This document shows positions 46,561-58,803 of a stretch of DNA of 64,000 nt, piece by piece; position 1 is the stretch's first letter, and each line of letters begins with the position of its first letter. This stretch comes from Lomentospora prolificans (Eukaryota; Ascomycota; Sordariomycetes; Microascales; Microascaceae). The translations under genes and the position numbers were made by a program. Location of the stretch: assembly GCA_029532625.1 (NCBI GenBank), contig JARFXM010000008.1, positions 868,001 through 932,000 of the forward strand, in the 5' to 3' direction. A model generated the notes under the pieces. The model was not told the DNA's origin, searched no databases, and saw nothing but the letters and a program-made list of their open reading frames with translations.

Positions 46561-46567
46561 TGAGTCA
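46561..46567. promoter_or_regulatory. CPC1/Gcn4-type TGAGTCA element, TRPC promoter
   Basis: TGAGTCA is the bZIP site for general amino-acid control (Gcn4 in yeast, CPC1/CpcA in filamentous fungi). It lies 126 bp upstream of the TRPC start. A cross-pathway-controlled tryptophan gene is expected to have one. Confidence 0.7.
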
Positions 46568-46580
46568 AGCTCTGCAACGC

Positions 46581-46586
46581 CAGCTG
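46581..46586. promoter_or_regulatory. CAGCTG promoter site, TRPC
   Basis: Context ACGCCAGCTGGTGT, 146 bp upstream of the start codon and beside the TGAGTCA element. Confidence 0.45.
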
Positions 46587-46949
46587 GTGTCTCGATGAGC
46601 AATCAAGACTTTGCCGGTAGCCAAGAGGGAAATATTCATTTAAACGGTACATTGACATTGCAGCCAAATCGCTGTAAACCAAACAAGAAAAAAGGACGTA
46701 GCGAAATATCGGAGCCGAGCGGGAAATTTTGCATTTCAAAATCCACAAATTATGTCAGCCTAAGTGGCAACCTCTGGGCTATGTACGGATTCCTCGGCAG
46801 CAAGGCCAACTGAGTGAGAAATCATAAGTTCGCCTCATTGTATTAGCCAGCGATCGCTCATTACATTGCATATATGCTTCGACTGGAATACCACGACAAT
46901 ATTGAAGGGCAGTATTTGCTTCTTCATAAGTTGTAGTCACCTGAGACGC

Positions 46950-47260
46950 TTATGCCCGGATACTTAGCCAAGCCCTTCTCCCTTGTTGCTGTACATCATG
47001 GTCTCCAGAGCCCTTGTTCTCGCCCTCCGCTGCTGACCAGCCATTGCCTTCTAGCGCCGATTCAATTTCCTTCCTCAGAGGCTGTATTAGTTCTGGCTTC
47101 TTGGAAATCTCGATAAGAGTTTGCTGAAACAGCCCGGATGTTGTAATGATCGCGGCCATGGAGAGTGCAAGCTGCGCATCTTCCCGCTCAAAGTCACGGC
47201 GCTGCGCCGTCTCCTCCACCCACTGCACCGTGTCCTCGTGTACAAGGTTGCTTAAGACAA
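46950..47260 (-). pseudogene. cytochrome P450 fragment (helix I/J region)
   Basis: A minus-strand frame encodes about 70 residues that read as the middle of a fungal P450: HEDTVQWVEETA, DAQLALSMAAIITTSG, then KKPELIQPLRKEIESAL ending at NGW. The helix I stretch normally reads AAIHTT; here His is Ile. After NGW the sequence loses P450 character and stops within 30 codons. No membrane anchor, ExxR, or heme-Cys segment is found within several hundred bases on either side. Length is under one sixth of a P450. It is a relic of a deleted gene, or a transferred or duplicated fragment, stranded between TRPC and TIM9. Confidence 0.7.
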
Positions 47261-47859
47261 AGATAGTAACAAATATCGTTATTACATCTTTAAATAAGTA
47301 GTAAGGAGCAAAGGCACTTCATCCTGCAAGTAATATCCCATGAGTAGCTATAGATGATACAGCGATATTGAAGAGCTTACTAGATCTACGAGAGACTGAT
47401 GATACAAACTGACGAAAATCTCTTGAAGAGATATTCGCCGAGTCCATGGAATACGCTTAAATACACCAGCCTGTCTCCTGGACTGACGTCCACTCAAAGA
47501 AACACTTACACGGATCCCTCTCTATGTCGACGACGTTGATTGGCTAGCTTGGCTCTTCTCACGATGGATCAGATACAATGTCATGCAGTATGTATGAGCG
47601 CGGCAATGTGTGGCAGTGCCAGCAGCTGGTAACATATGTCTTTAATTTCCGCTCCGGCAACGGCACCCGGATTATGTAAACAGTGGTCAAATCAAGATTG
47701 AAGCTTTCTATGTCAGCGCTCCCGAATTTTCAAACTACCTCAAAAGCTACCATCATAACTTTTCCGTACTTCCACGATTTCGCACCGCCAGACCAACCAT
47801 CATCATCTCGATTCCCTCTAATATCTTCCTCCCCCGCTAAACACACCTCCTCGCCCAAA
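47261..47859. other. TIM9 upstream region
   Basis: 600 bp without further P450 similarity. It includes a CAGCTG site (47623-47628) and a pyrimidine-rich stretch just before TIM9. Confidence 0.65.
47623..47628. promoter_or_regulatory. CAGCTG promoter site, TIM9
   Basis: Context AGCAGCTGGTAAC, 232 bp upstream of the start codon. Confidence 0.45.
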
Positions 47860-48302
47860 ATGAGCAAGTGGGTTTCGTCCTCGTGCACGTCTGCTCCCGG
47901 GCGCGAGTAGAAAACTAACCCCTTCTCCAGCTTCGGACTTAACTCGACCGAGCAACGCCAGCTCGAGGAGCGCCTTGCCAAGCGCCAGATGCAAGACTTC
48001 ATGGGCGTATGTTTCCGTCTCTCCGACCGCGATGGCTCTCCTTTATATGCCAAATGAGAAAGGCTACTCGCGGTTTCGTTCGCATCTTAGACACTGACAT
48101 GACCCGACGGCGATAGATGTTCCACAACATGTTCGAGAACTGCTTCAGCTCCTGTGTCGACGAGTTCACCTCCAAGGCCCTCTCCTCCCGCGAGAACGGT
48201 TGCATCTCCCGCTGCGTGCAAAAGACCCTCGCCATGCAGCAGCGCCTCGGCGAGCGCTTCCAGGAGCACAGCCAGACGACGATGATGAACCAGAACCAAT
48301 AG
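47860..48302 (+). CDS. TIM9: small Tim chaperone Tim9
   Basis: Mitochondrial intermembrane-space chaperone. With Tim10 it escorts hydrophobic carriers to TIM22. Three exons (47860-47867, 47931-48006, 48117-48302) encode 89 residues, normal for Tim9. The twin CX3C motifs CFSSC and CISRC are separated by 15 residues and form the two disulfides made by Mia40. KRQMQDFM before the first motif and RFQEH after the second are typical Tim9 positions. The first coding exon is only eight bases (ATG AGC AA), and the splice yields MSNFGLNSTEQRQLEERL. There is no presequence, as expected for a Mia40 substrate. Confidence 0.93.
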
Positions 48303-48974
48303 ACGAGAACAGAAAAGAGTTGTAATGATATTATGGACAAGGTCTTTTCCTTTTTGTCTACGGAACGACCTAGGTGATGGTGATAGACTGTCGGGGCACT
48401 CTAGTCCTTCTCTCCTCTCCTCGTCGTTCTCAAGAATGCCGAGGGCATGGTTTGGGGAATGGATTGAGCTTTGGTCTAGCTGTTGCATAATGGATAGCGA
48501 GACTCGTGTGTTGTAGTGTTTACAACTGCAGGAACGCGGCGCGCGGATTTTGTCTGTATCTTTTTTGTTGCGGAATCTGAAGGGGCAACCAAATGTACAT
48601 TATTCTGTGGAAATGGCTTTCTGCTAACGGAGGGTTATAGAGGCGGGTATAGCGTGTAGAACAAGGGTCGATAACAGCTTTTCTGGGGGGTTACGGGAAT
48701 AAATTCTACTCTACGGACTTTTGCTGGTAATGCCATGGCAGTTTAATGTTGCTGGCGCGTATTTTAGTTTAAGTGACTCGGCTCTTGGCATGAAAAAGAA
48801 ACCAAAGACTCGGTTCTCGAAAATGTATAAAACTGGACAAGCAACTCCTGAATTACGATTCTGGCCCGACATCCTCCCTTGCTTTCTGTACATGTATGGT
48901 GACTTTTTTCTTCTTCGTGGTATCCCGTCTAACTCTGTCCGTCGAATCAGCACTGCCCGTAATTACACTCTTCT
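48303..48974. other. convergent 3' region TIM9/NUP188
   Basis: 672 bp between convergent genes. No gene or RNA recognised. Confidence 0.65.
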
Positions 48975-51900
48975 TTATGCCTCTTCTGCTAACACATCCC
49001 TGACCGCCTCTAACTGCACGACTACCTTTTCCTCCAGCACGCTCTCCCCTCCCTCCGTAGCGCCAGCAGCAGCCAACGAGGGCGCCCTCATACTCTTCCA
49101 CTCTACCTCCCTCTGCCCGAGGGGCAGAAGCCTCTCCCTCAGCAGCCGGCGGCTGTTGAGCCAGAACTCAACGTACTCCAGCAGCGAAGGCCCGTCCCAT
49201 TGCACCTCGGGGATGTCGCGGTTGTTATTCTGCCGCAACGCACTGATGACGCGCGTGAGCAGCGCCAGAGAGTGGACCTCCATGGCCGTGAGGAGGGTAA
49301 CATAGTGCATCGCCTCTTTGGATGCAGTGCGGCTCGTACCAGGCGCCTCGAAGCGCTCGACGCTCGACTTGAGGAGCGACGGGAACTGGTTGAGCACGTA
49401 GCTGACCTCGGGCGCCACGGTCGTGCCCATGGCTGTGAGGAGGTTGAGGAGGAGGGGGAGCATGGCCTTGGCCCAGATGCTGTAGCATCTCTGCGCACCT
49501 ACGTTGTCCGCGAACGGGGAGATGACGCCGCGCCGCATGAATCGCGTGAGGTTGGCGGACGTGAGCTGGCTGATGACGCCGTTGCATGCTAGCTGTTCGG
49601 CTACCATGGGGAGTTTAGACAACTCGAGGAGGAAGAGGAGGCTAAGTTCGCCATACACGGGGTCGCCGTTGTCGGTGATCTTGTCTGACCACGAGAAGAG
49701 GGAGCAAGCGACGTGCATGGCATCGTGGGCGGCCATAATATTGAGGACTTGAGTCTGCTGCTGTGCCATATCTGGCACGCCGAGGCAAGCTTGAAGGACG
49801 GCAGTGATAAGGCCGAGGTCTTCGGGCGACACCGCCGTGTTCTTGTCATGAATTAGGGTGACTAGTGTCCTGAATCCCTTGCCAACAACCCTATCGAGGA
49901 TGTCCAACACCATCTGTATCCTCGACACGAGAGCGTCACCAGAGATCTCGTCACCATCGGAGCCGGCTGAACTCGCCTGCCCAGCATGCGACTTCAAAAT
50001 GATATAAAGAGCCTTGAGAAGTGTGCGATACAGAGGCGCAGATTCCTTCTCGAAGGGCTCCTCGATCGTTGCGATAGCACCGTAGAGCGCTTGAAGTAGT
50101 TGATTGACATCCTGAGGAGCGATCTTGACGCCAATAAGTCCTTGGATGAGCATCAACGCGAAGTTTGACCGCGATTCAATTATCCTAACAAAGATGTTCT
50201 CGGGGCCTTGTCCCTCACGATTGGCTTCCAGGCATTGAAGAGCGACCTGTTGCATATACCGGGCGACAATTGCGTTGCCTGGAAGGCTACTATTCAGTTC
50301 TAGCAGGAGAAATTCCCAGGAGTGGTAGAGAGACTGTAATAGGATTAATCACTGCTCAGGGTCGAAGAGGTCGGATATAAAACTTACTATTTGAGCATCG
50401 ACAAGAGAGAGGTTCAAGTTTGCCCGCTCCATCTCTGTCTTAAAGCCATTACCCTTAGGTCCTCGCCATCCAGGGTCGAACCGAAGCATCTCGTCCGCCC
50501 TCGTAAGGTCGTAGTAGTAATTGTCTCCGAGATCTCTAGGCTCAAGCATCGTACGCTTGAACTTCTCGACTGAGCAGGTAGGGTACTTGGTCGCAAAGTT
50601 CTTGCGAAAGTTAGAGTGTAGCGACCCGTTGTAGCCGGCAATGACCGCGCCATCTCGAAGATAGTAGTCAAGGTCTTTAAGCAGGTTCTCTGCGGCTGGT
50701 TTGGCACCCCCCATATGACGGAGGTGGTAGAGTTGCATCGCGAATGCCTCCGCGATATAGGCAGCCTCCTTCGCGTCATAGGCGGAGGTGAGGGGATCTG
50801 ACTTGCTAGTGGTAGCGGAAGACGACATACCACGGATGCGAGTACGCAGTCCGTCGAGGCAAGCCGGGTCCTTGAGGATCGTAAATACCGTCCAGGGCCA
50901 ATAATTCTGGGCCGATGTGACAAAATCAAGGATACACAACACCTCAAGTCGTGACGCAGAGTCTAAGCTTTTAATCTTTCCGAGGGCGGTAGAGAACACG
51001 GATTCCGAGGCAAAATCTTTAGCCTTGGAAGCCTCGGAAACCTCTCGAGGTGTTTTACCCGAGATCAAGCAGTTAGACATCCATTGTTGTCTATTGCGAA
51101 TAATGGATGAGAAGAACTTCCAGATGGTAGTCACTTCCGAGGGTGTTGAAAATGGCCTGCCAATCTTGGCCAGAACATCTAGGAACGACTTGGCAACTTG
51201 GGGACCAAGATAGCCTAAAAGGGATGGGGGTTCGTTTGTTCCTCGCCCAGCACTCTCCACCAGCGCAATAAAGAGGAGAAGGGTTGGGCGCTGGAAGCAT
51301 TCGTTAACGGCGCTTACTCGCGCTAGAAGACCGGAACTCTTGAAAAGGTGGGTCTCAAATGTACCAACCGGCCGGTTGTAGATGTTCGCTACCCTCAGCA
51401 GGATTGTGCTAAAGTCGAGGACGGCGGCAACCTGGCTCTTCAGGGCCACATTTCTCGAGTGGAAGAGGGTCGATGAGCGATATCGGAATCCCATGTATAG
51501 CGTGGATTGAAGGGGTCGGAAACGAAGCGAGCCAGCGGAAGGAGAAAGGAAACTGTCGATGATGTACTCTGCACCGGCCTCGAGGCATTCTGTAGGCCGA
51601 GAAGAGCCTTCAGAGTCATCTAGGCCGTATGCGTACAGAATGAGATTCTTCATCAACGGTACCACCTCCTTCAGGAGGACTGTATAGGACACGTCGGATC
51701 TAAGCTTCCAGGTAGACCAGTTCTCGAACACATCAACCGCCGCCACAGAAATGGCATGCCCAAGCCTGCTGAGCGTCTTCTCTGACGTTCCGAGCCAACT
51801 ATCGGTCTCGATGCGTAGGCGGCCTTTCAGTTTGCTCCCGCACTTTCTTTGAACGCTGCTGCTCATGATGGTGTCGACTACGGCAGAAAGGAGGCGGATC

Positions 51901-54655
51901 GTGGACGCCAGGAAATCGAATTGATTATCAGCCATGTCAAGATTCCCTGTCAGCCTCGCTAGCCTGCCTGCACGGGAGTCAGAACTGAGTAAGTCACAGC
52001 GAGCCATGTACGAAAGGATACGACTTGGATAGACGGGAAGGGTGGCGTGGAGAAACTGGACACAAGACGTCAGGACGGCAAGGTCTTGATCATCCCCCAT
52101 GGCGGCATCGTCTTGCATGGCGGAGTCGAGGATGTCACAGACAATGGATATTACATCCTTGTTATTGTCGATGCTCTTGCTTGCTTCCTCGATAACTTCA
52201 ATGGCGGACTGGTGTTGGTCAGTCGCACCCGTGAGCGATGCCTTCAAGCACTCGGCTCGGATCAGAATCGCAAGAAGGCCAATGCTTTCCGCAACCTCAC
52301 CCTGTGCTGTGCCGCTCAAGACCAAGCGATAGTCTGATTGAGAAAGTGATAGTTGAAGGCAGCTACCAAGAAACGCGAGGAGTGAGTATTCAAAGTCCAT
52401 CTGAACGACACGACCGGAATCTGTGACGAAACGACCGTATGATCCGGCAGGAATGCAGAAGTCGTCGACAGCCACGTGCCTTCTGGTTCGTGGGCGTGGG
52501 ATAAAGAGAGGCAGCGGCTCTAAAATACGGAAAGAGTTCGTGTTTTCGTCCTCAAAGACTAGTTCGTAAGCCTGGAATTCATCCGGAAGGTTAAAAGTAA
52601 GTGTCGATGTCCGTCGAAGGAGGCTGAGAACCTCGTCCGATCCCTCGCCGAGGAGAGTAGTACATTTACCCAGCGCGGAGCAGATGTGGAGGAACGGAGA
52701 AAACTCGAATGGGAATCGGTTGAGGGCGGTGTAGAGGTAGTTCTCGAGGAACAACTCGTTGTTCAGCGCAGCGGCCAGGATATCCGTCTTTGAAGTGACG
52801 GCTTGTTTCAAGGGCATATCCCAATATGACGCACCTCCGGAGAGGTTATTCACGAGGGCAACGACTGGATCAGCCTGGTAGGGTACAATGGGCTGTGTCC
52901 AGTTAAAGAAGTCCAGGAAAACGGACCTGACCCGGGAGCTTTGTAGAGAGGGAAATGACTTTTCGCTTGAAGTCGCCATCTGATCAATAACGGTAAATGC
53001 AGCTCCATTAGAAGTCGTCTGATTCGCAAGAACTTCAATGGCCTGACTTTCTTTGTCGAGACCAGTCGACCGCAAAAACACATCCCGCGGTAGCTCATCA
53101 ATCGAGATAATACTACCAACGGACGACCTCCGAGTGGTTCCTGGCCGTATAGGGTTGTCCTGAATAAGTTCGGCGGACTTTTGTTGCAATAAGACGTCAC
53201 GCCTCTCAGACCGGTCCGTGAGGGATAGGTGGAGCTGGAACAAGATGATGCTCCAAACGAAAATTGTGGGATACGCTGCAGCTGAATCTAGACTCGAAGC
53301 GGCTTCAACAGTGCTATGAATATCCTCCATAACCTGGGGAAAGGAAAGGTAGAGCATGTCTTCGCTTGGCGTCTCTCCATCTGGGTTTACATGTCTGAGG
53401 GCCTTGGTGGGGCTAAGTAATACTAATGAGACTGCACAGGTAGCAGTCTGGAGAGCGGCCTGGAGTTCTTGTGCAACAGGATCTTGAGTCTAAAGAGACA
53501 TTTAGTTTGGGATCAGGAGATGGTAGAACCGGACACAAGGTACAAGACCACTTACGGAGAGCTGTTCGAAGAAGCAGTGAATCTTCATCATCGAGAACCA
53601 CCGGCTGACAATCTTGGGGTTGACAAGAGCACCTCGCATATAATCCAAAGCCTGGAAAACAACCAGAGTTGCGTGTACCGCCTGGTCCACTTCAGTCCGC
53701 AGCCAGTCAATCGCTACATCGTCTTGGATAACGAGCGGATCGTCCGTCGTAGCTTCTAGTCCGCCATCCAGCGAATTTGTGAGCTCGCCAAGCAGATCTA
53801 GGTAGACTGCAACTGTTTTTTCCACAAATCCGCGCCTTCCGGTTGTGTCATCTTCTCGGGACATGGGCCGTGGTAGGCCGTACAACTCGCGCAGGTTGAG
53901 GAGGGGTGTTTCTGTGGCGATCGGGAGCCTTTCGTAGAAGATGATGGAATGGATATAGTTGGCCACCATCAAGAAGAATCGCCGTTCGTAGAGGTATGTT
54001 ACGTAAATGCGCGCCCTCCTCGATTCTTCCTTCTGGAATTCATCCCAGAGGGCATCGGCATCAACTGAGCCTGGTGTTGCTAGGGTAGCGACTATACTTG
54101 TTGATTGGACCTCGTTGCCGCCAGCTGCGTCCTGTAAGTTGAGAGAGTCCTGGAGGGAAAGAGGTCCTGCAAGATGAAACGTGGCACGGGACTGCAGCTC
54201 GATTGCGACGATTCGGAGGGCGGCGAGGAGGTTGATCCTCGCGTTCTTGCTTAACCACTGTGCATCCTCCTTGACCGTCTTGACATCGTACTTGCCATTG
54301 GATTTTGGCGTGACGTGTATAGCTGATGTTCTCGTCTCGAATTCGGCGCTAGTGACATCGTCGTGAGCAGCGAATGTCTTGGTAGGATTTTTGAAGAGGT
54401 CCTGAACATAGGGATCTTTGAGAAACTCGGATATGGCGTCGGTCGTCTGGCGCGTGCCCGTAGAGTCTGAAAGAGCAGTTGCAACAAGCTTCCATGATCT
54501 GAGTCAACGAGTTAGCAGCATTCAAGGATAAGTACGTGAACTTTGGATTGGGTGGGTGGGTGGGTGAGTGCATGTGGCACATACAGAATGTGTCTATCTC
54601 CCTTCAGGCAGTCCTCCAAAGGAGGGAGGTAGACGCGATCCATTGCTTGCGCCAT
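48975..54655 (-). CDS. NUP188: nucleoporin Nup188
   Basis: Large alpha-solenoid scaffold nucleoporin of the inner ring of the nuclear pore. It binds Nic96 and takes part in membrane-protein passage. Four minus-strand exons (54585-54655, 53556-54498, 50388-53489, 48975-50333; introns 86, 66 and 54 nt) encode 1824 residues, close to other fungal Nup188. The N-terminus DRVYLPPLEDCLKGDRHILSW is the family signature. The middle holds RRSSVGSIISIDELP, FEDENTNSFRI and an SH3-like insert region (about 700-740, PAGSYGRFVTDSGRVVQMDFE). The body is helical throughout, with no FG repeats. The C-terminal half has helical repeats such as SLYHSWEFLLLELNSSLP, which is restored only by removing the 54-nt intron. 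Two start codons (54655 and 54643) are in frame; the first is used. Confidence 0.95.
54550..54564 (+). other. G-quadruplex motif in NUP188 intron 1
   Basis: GGGTGGGTGGGTGGG: four G3 tracts with single-base loops, the most stable class of intramolecular quadruplex. It lies on the template strand of the 86-nt first intron of NUP188 (54499-54584). Confidence 0.75.
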
Positions 54656-54876
54656 CACCGTAAAGGCTCGCCGGAGAGCACTTAGGCGTCAACGAGGTTC
54701 ATTTGCTATCCTCGCCACTGTAGAGACGTGTTTCTTTCCTATTACTGGCGAGCCGAATCTTGTGGTAGTGGCTGAAAGAAATTTGTCGCGACAGGAGCTC
54801 TTCTCCCAAGCAACCAGAAATGCAGTCAAGAAACCGAAGCTCTCTATTTTTGTATTTTGGGCGCTACTGGCTGCGC

Positions 54877-54882
54877 CAGCTG
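54877..54882. promoter_or_regulatory. CAGCTG promoter site, NUP188
   Basis: Context GCGCCAGCTGTGT, 222 bp upstream of the start codon. Confidence 0.45.
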
Positions 54883-57800
54883 TGTCCATATGTTGCTAGT
54901 TGTCGCTTCACAGCTCACTTCCATGTCATCGTCTTGATTATGTAATGAAACCACGCAAGTACGCCTGAACGCTGTCTACAATCACCGAGAATTAATTCGA
55001 TGGAGTGATTGAAATCAATGTCACTAGGCTCCTCTCTTAACCCTTCCAGTAGGGAGTGAGTATGAAATGGCTCATCTCGACGCTTAACTATTGACTCAGT
55101 ACAGCTCGCCCTTCGTATTGCACCCTTCATGGCCAGCCGATGTCTCGCGTCTCTGCTACTTCAGGCGGTCGCCCACATGATGATGATGAGACTGCCAGCT
55201 AGAAGTGAGAGCGACGTATCATACTCTCTGTGAAGTCTTGCCATGTGAATGGGTGAAGGAAATGTGTCCGCTATAAGCCTAACGGGAATAAGAATATTGG
55301 ACTTCAAATCGACTTCCGTTCGTATGGCGATCAACCACTCTACTCCTAGATGCTGGTCGATTTTTGACTAATGCGCTTGTTTTTTGCATTGACTTCCACA
55401 TCGAATCACTGCATGTATTGATTGACCAAATAGGGTCTCGGTTGCTGCGGTCACTCATGCGCGCTTTCGTTGGGCCAACCTAATGCCATGCCTGATAAAG
55501 CTTGAAACCGACTCGGCTTGAAACAAGCGTCACGAAGGCTAGGCCATTGGCTCTTTGAAATAACTGAAGCTCAAGACAAAAGCGCAAAACTATGACGTGG
55601 GCTGGATATGTACTCAATGTCTTTTCGCCTATTCCTGTAAACCTTCTCACAGAAATTGAAAGAACGTTCGGGTTTGCAAGTAAACTGATGAAACGCCCTC
55701 TCGGGCCCACTCACCGGATAGGTATTGCAGAATTACAAATGTCATCCAATATACTGGGTAGTCCATGAACATAGCTCCGGATTCTCAGAGCTCTTACCGA
55801 AGGAACGGCCTCAGAGCTTGAGCTGAGAGACTTAGAAACGCCTCGTTGGCGTCGTGTTGAATGTGGCATGGGTTCGGAAAGAACATACCTGGTGAGGGCT
55901 GGTGCCAACGCTGGCAATATGTCCCAATTGATGGCTCGGTAACCGCCAGCTCAGGCCATTGGCCTGTTGCCTGCTGCTCCCTCCGCCTCTTCGTTGCCTC
56001 ATCTTCATGCAATGAGAATTCGCGCTATGGACGCCACAGACGGAATTGGTTGTCGTTGCATCCGGCTGCTATGGAAGCTGGACAAAAGGTGGTGGGAGAG
56101 AACGGAGAAACCTGGTTCGGGGATATGCTATGCCAGGTATTCGCATCTCGCGGGTTCCCAATTACGAGCAGGGTTCACGGTAAAAGAGCTGCAAGCTGTA
56201 GATAGAATACCACCCATGTGCCAGCATCATTAGCTCTATCAGTAAGAAGGGTGGTGGAAGGAATGTGGGAAGTGAGAATCCTTGAACAACAGCTCGTAAA
56301 TGTACTGGACCTTACTGAGACCTGCATAGTCCGACGATGCCTGACGCAATCGAGCCAATCTGTCAAGTGAAAGGACCGAGTTTATACTTTCTTTCAACCT
56401 AGTGATACTTCGGAAGAAGGCGATTCCAGACTTCTCCGGCCCTCTTCCCTCGAGCCTTTTGGACCTTTGACGCGCTCCTGGGTAGCCCCATCTCATGGCT
56501 CAGGGTACGTAGTAGGGCCAGCATAACAATCCCACGCTCGACCGACGGGCCTTGATTTGTTTGGGAGACATACATATGTCTGCATCGAGACGCTACGCCA
56601 ATGACCTAGCCAGGCAGCTCGCTAGGCTGGTCTTGTCAGGGCTGGAATAGTCGCCGGGAATGCGGACCTTAATCTGCCTCTCGCCTGAGGCTGAGAATCG
56701 GCAGCAGGGCAGGGGATGTGGCACTACGTCAACAGTGCTGGACTCCTCCCGGTTCCGGGATTTGAAGTTATTTGGTATTTAGTATTTCCTCAGTCTCGTC
56801 GCATTATAACCGCTGGCATCCCGGATTATCGCCGCCCAGTATTTACCAGCTGGCAGTCCTAAGCTGATCGTTGGCTATTTGGGTGACGAGAGGGGAGAAT
56901 AATTAATACACCTGTTGCAGCTGGCTGATGTGCAAGAATGAATAATCCGGGTCATGAAGTCCATGTACTTCCCGAGCAACATGTAAGCTAACTATTCGGC
57001 TGGTACCCTTTGTATCTAGTACCAGAATGACGGGCTGGCCCAAGTACACTCATCCTACCGTCCCTTCAATGCCAGCGTCCGCGTCCGACCGTTCCCCCAG
57101 AGGATCAATTGGGAGGCTACGAGGATCCATGCTTCGCCAGCGGAGTCTGCTGGGCCATCCCAACACCTGAGGAGGACAGACCCACCACCATAGCTCTGGT
57201 AAGCTCTGTGCTGCTCTCAAGTCTCGGCTGGATTCAGGCCCCACCACAACCGTTTTACAGAATAACACGACGTTTCCCCCAGGCAGACCCAACCCGTTTC
57301 TCCTCCGTGACTGGCCTCGCGTACACGCGGTCGGGCCTGCGATGGTATCAATAGTTGATTTGCGCGGTGCACAGCAGTATATTGAAACTATTAATAATAC
57401 CTGACGTAGCTCCTCCTCGGGCAATTAGACCAAGCTTCAACGTTCCAAGAGTGCATCGTTTCGCTGACGCTTTTCCCCACTGCGACCGTGAGCGCTAATG
57501 CCTGATTTGGGCGCCCGTTGCTCCGCCCTGCCGTCTGTTAGTGGGGATTCTGGCTTACTATTTCCCCTCCCTTGCCAACAGTTGCAGGGCGACGGAAGAA
57601 TCAAGTGTTCACTTTCAAGAGTTCTGGTTCAGATCCTCAGACGCATATTTGACCTGGACCGGATGAGGAGTACATGGCCAGCCCCAGCAACCCAGTCCTC
57701 TTAGACCAGCGTATCTGCACGAGAATAATACCCACTCCTGGAGATCTCATTTTCTTTCCCTTTTCGTCCGTACCTGTCCTGATCCTGGACAGAACTAGGC

Positions 57801-58052
57801 TCCACATCCAGGCACAAAGAGCGAAAAACAATAAAGTACGAGCTTGGTTGCTTGGAAGCGTGGCTTTAGTCCAACACGGGCTCCAGCTACGAAAAAGCTT
57901 TGTTACAAGTTGCACTGGGTCTCAGGCTAGAGCAACATCAGCTGCCGACGGCAACGCGATCAGGTCCAAGCTCACCAAGTCCAAGTGAGAGTCGGTCCTG
58001 TGCTAGTTTAGCCCAGCACTGGTCCTAGTCTCCTAGTCTGCCCATCCTAGGC

Positions 58053-58070
58053 CGTGCTGGTTCCAGCACG
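58053..58070. repeat. perfect hairpin CGTGCTGG-TT-CCAGCACG
   Basis: 8-bp perfect arms with a TT spacer, about 930 bp upstream of the RhoGAP start codon. Confidence 0.9.
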
Positions 58071-58803
58071 CTTCTCAACCCCCGGGACAGTCATCAATCC
58101 CAGTCTCAGCGGGGTCCCAATCGGTTCGATCCAGTCCAACAACAACATTGACCATTCCCAGTCCCATCACCCGGCGCTCTGGGTTCCCCAAAACAAGCTA
58201 CTCGCTGGACTCCATTCCAGTTGCAACGACAGCTCTCCTCGCCTCAATCCTTCCTTGCCTTGGCTCTCTACCTCTCCAGGTTCCTCATTCGCGTCGGCGT
58301 TCACACACACTCTTGGTCGAATACATACACCCACACATGAATCTGGCTTGCCTTGGTTGTTTCTCCAGGGCCAGTTTAGCAGGCTGCAAATTAAACCCAT
58401 CCAATCCCGGCCTGCAAGAACATTCATTCCGCGAGCAATTTATAACGCTTAACGAGCCCCCTTTCTCCAGCAACTGCCTGATATCCAATCAACTACCGCC
58501 TACAAACTCCCAGCGCATAGCCATTCGCTGAGCGAAACATCACGGGTAACGAGCCGACACTGTCCCCAACCTGGACAGTTTTTGACAAGGCACACAAACT
58601 CTTCAGCGAGAAGTCACAAAAAAAGTATATACAAGACAAGAAGAGGGAAAAAAGGAACAAAAATTATTTTCCTTTTCCTGCATTCTGTCCTGGTTGACAA
58701 CTCTTTCATGTTCTGGTTCGGCCACACACGCCTCCACACACTCTTCCTCCCATCGTGGCTCTCTTTTCCCACCGAGTTACCCCATGCAGATCACCCTTCA
58801 CAC

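Larger units (their letters stand above)
46436..46949. other. TRPC promoter and intergenic
   Basis: 514 bp upstream of TRPC. It contains a TGAGTCA element and a CCAGCTGG site 14 bp apart, and no gene. Confidence 0.7.
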
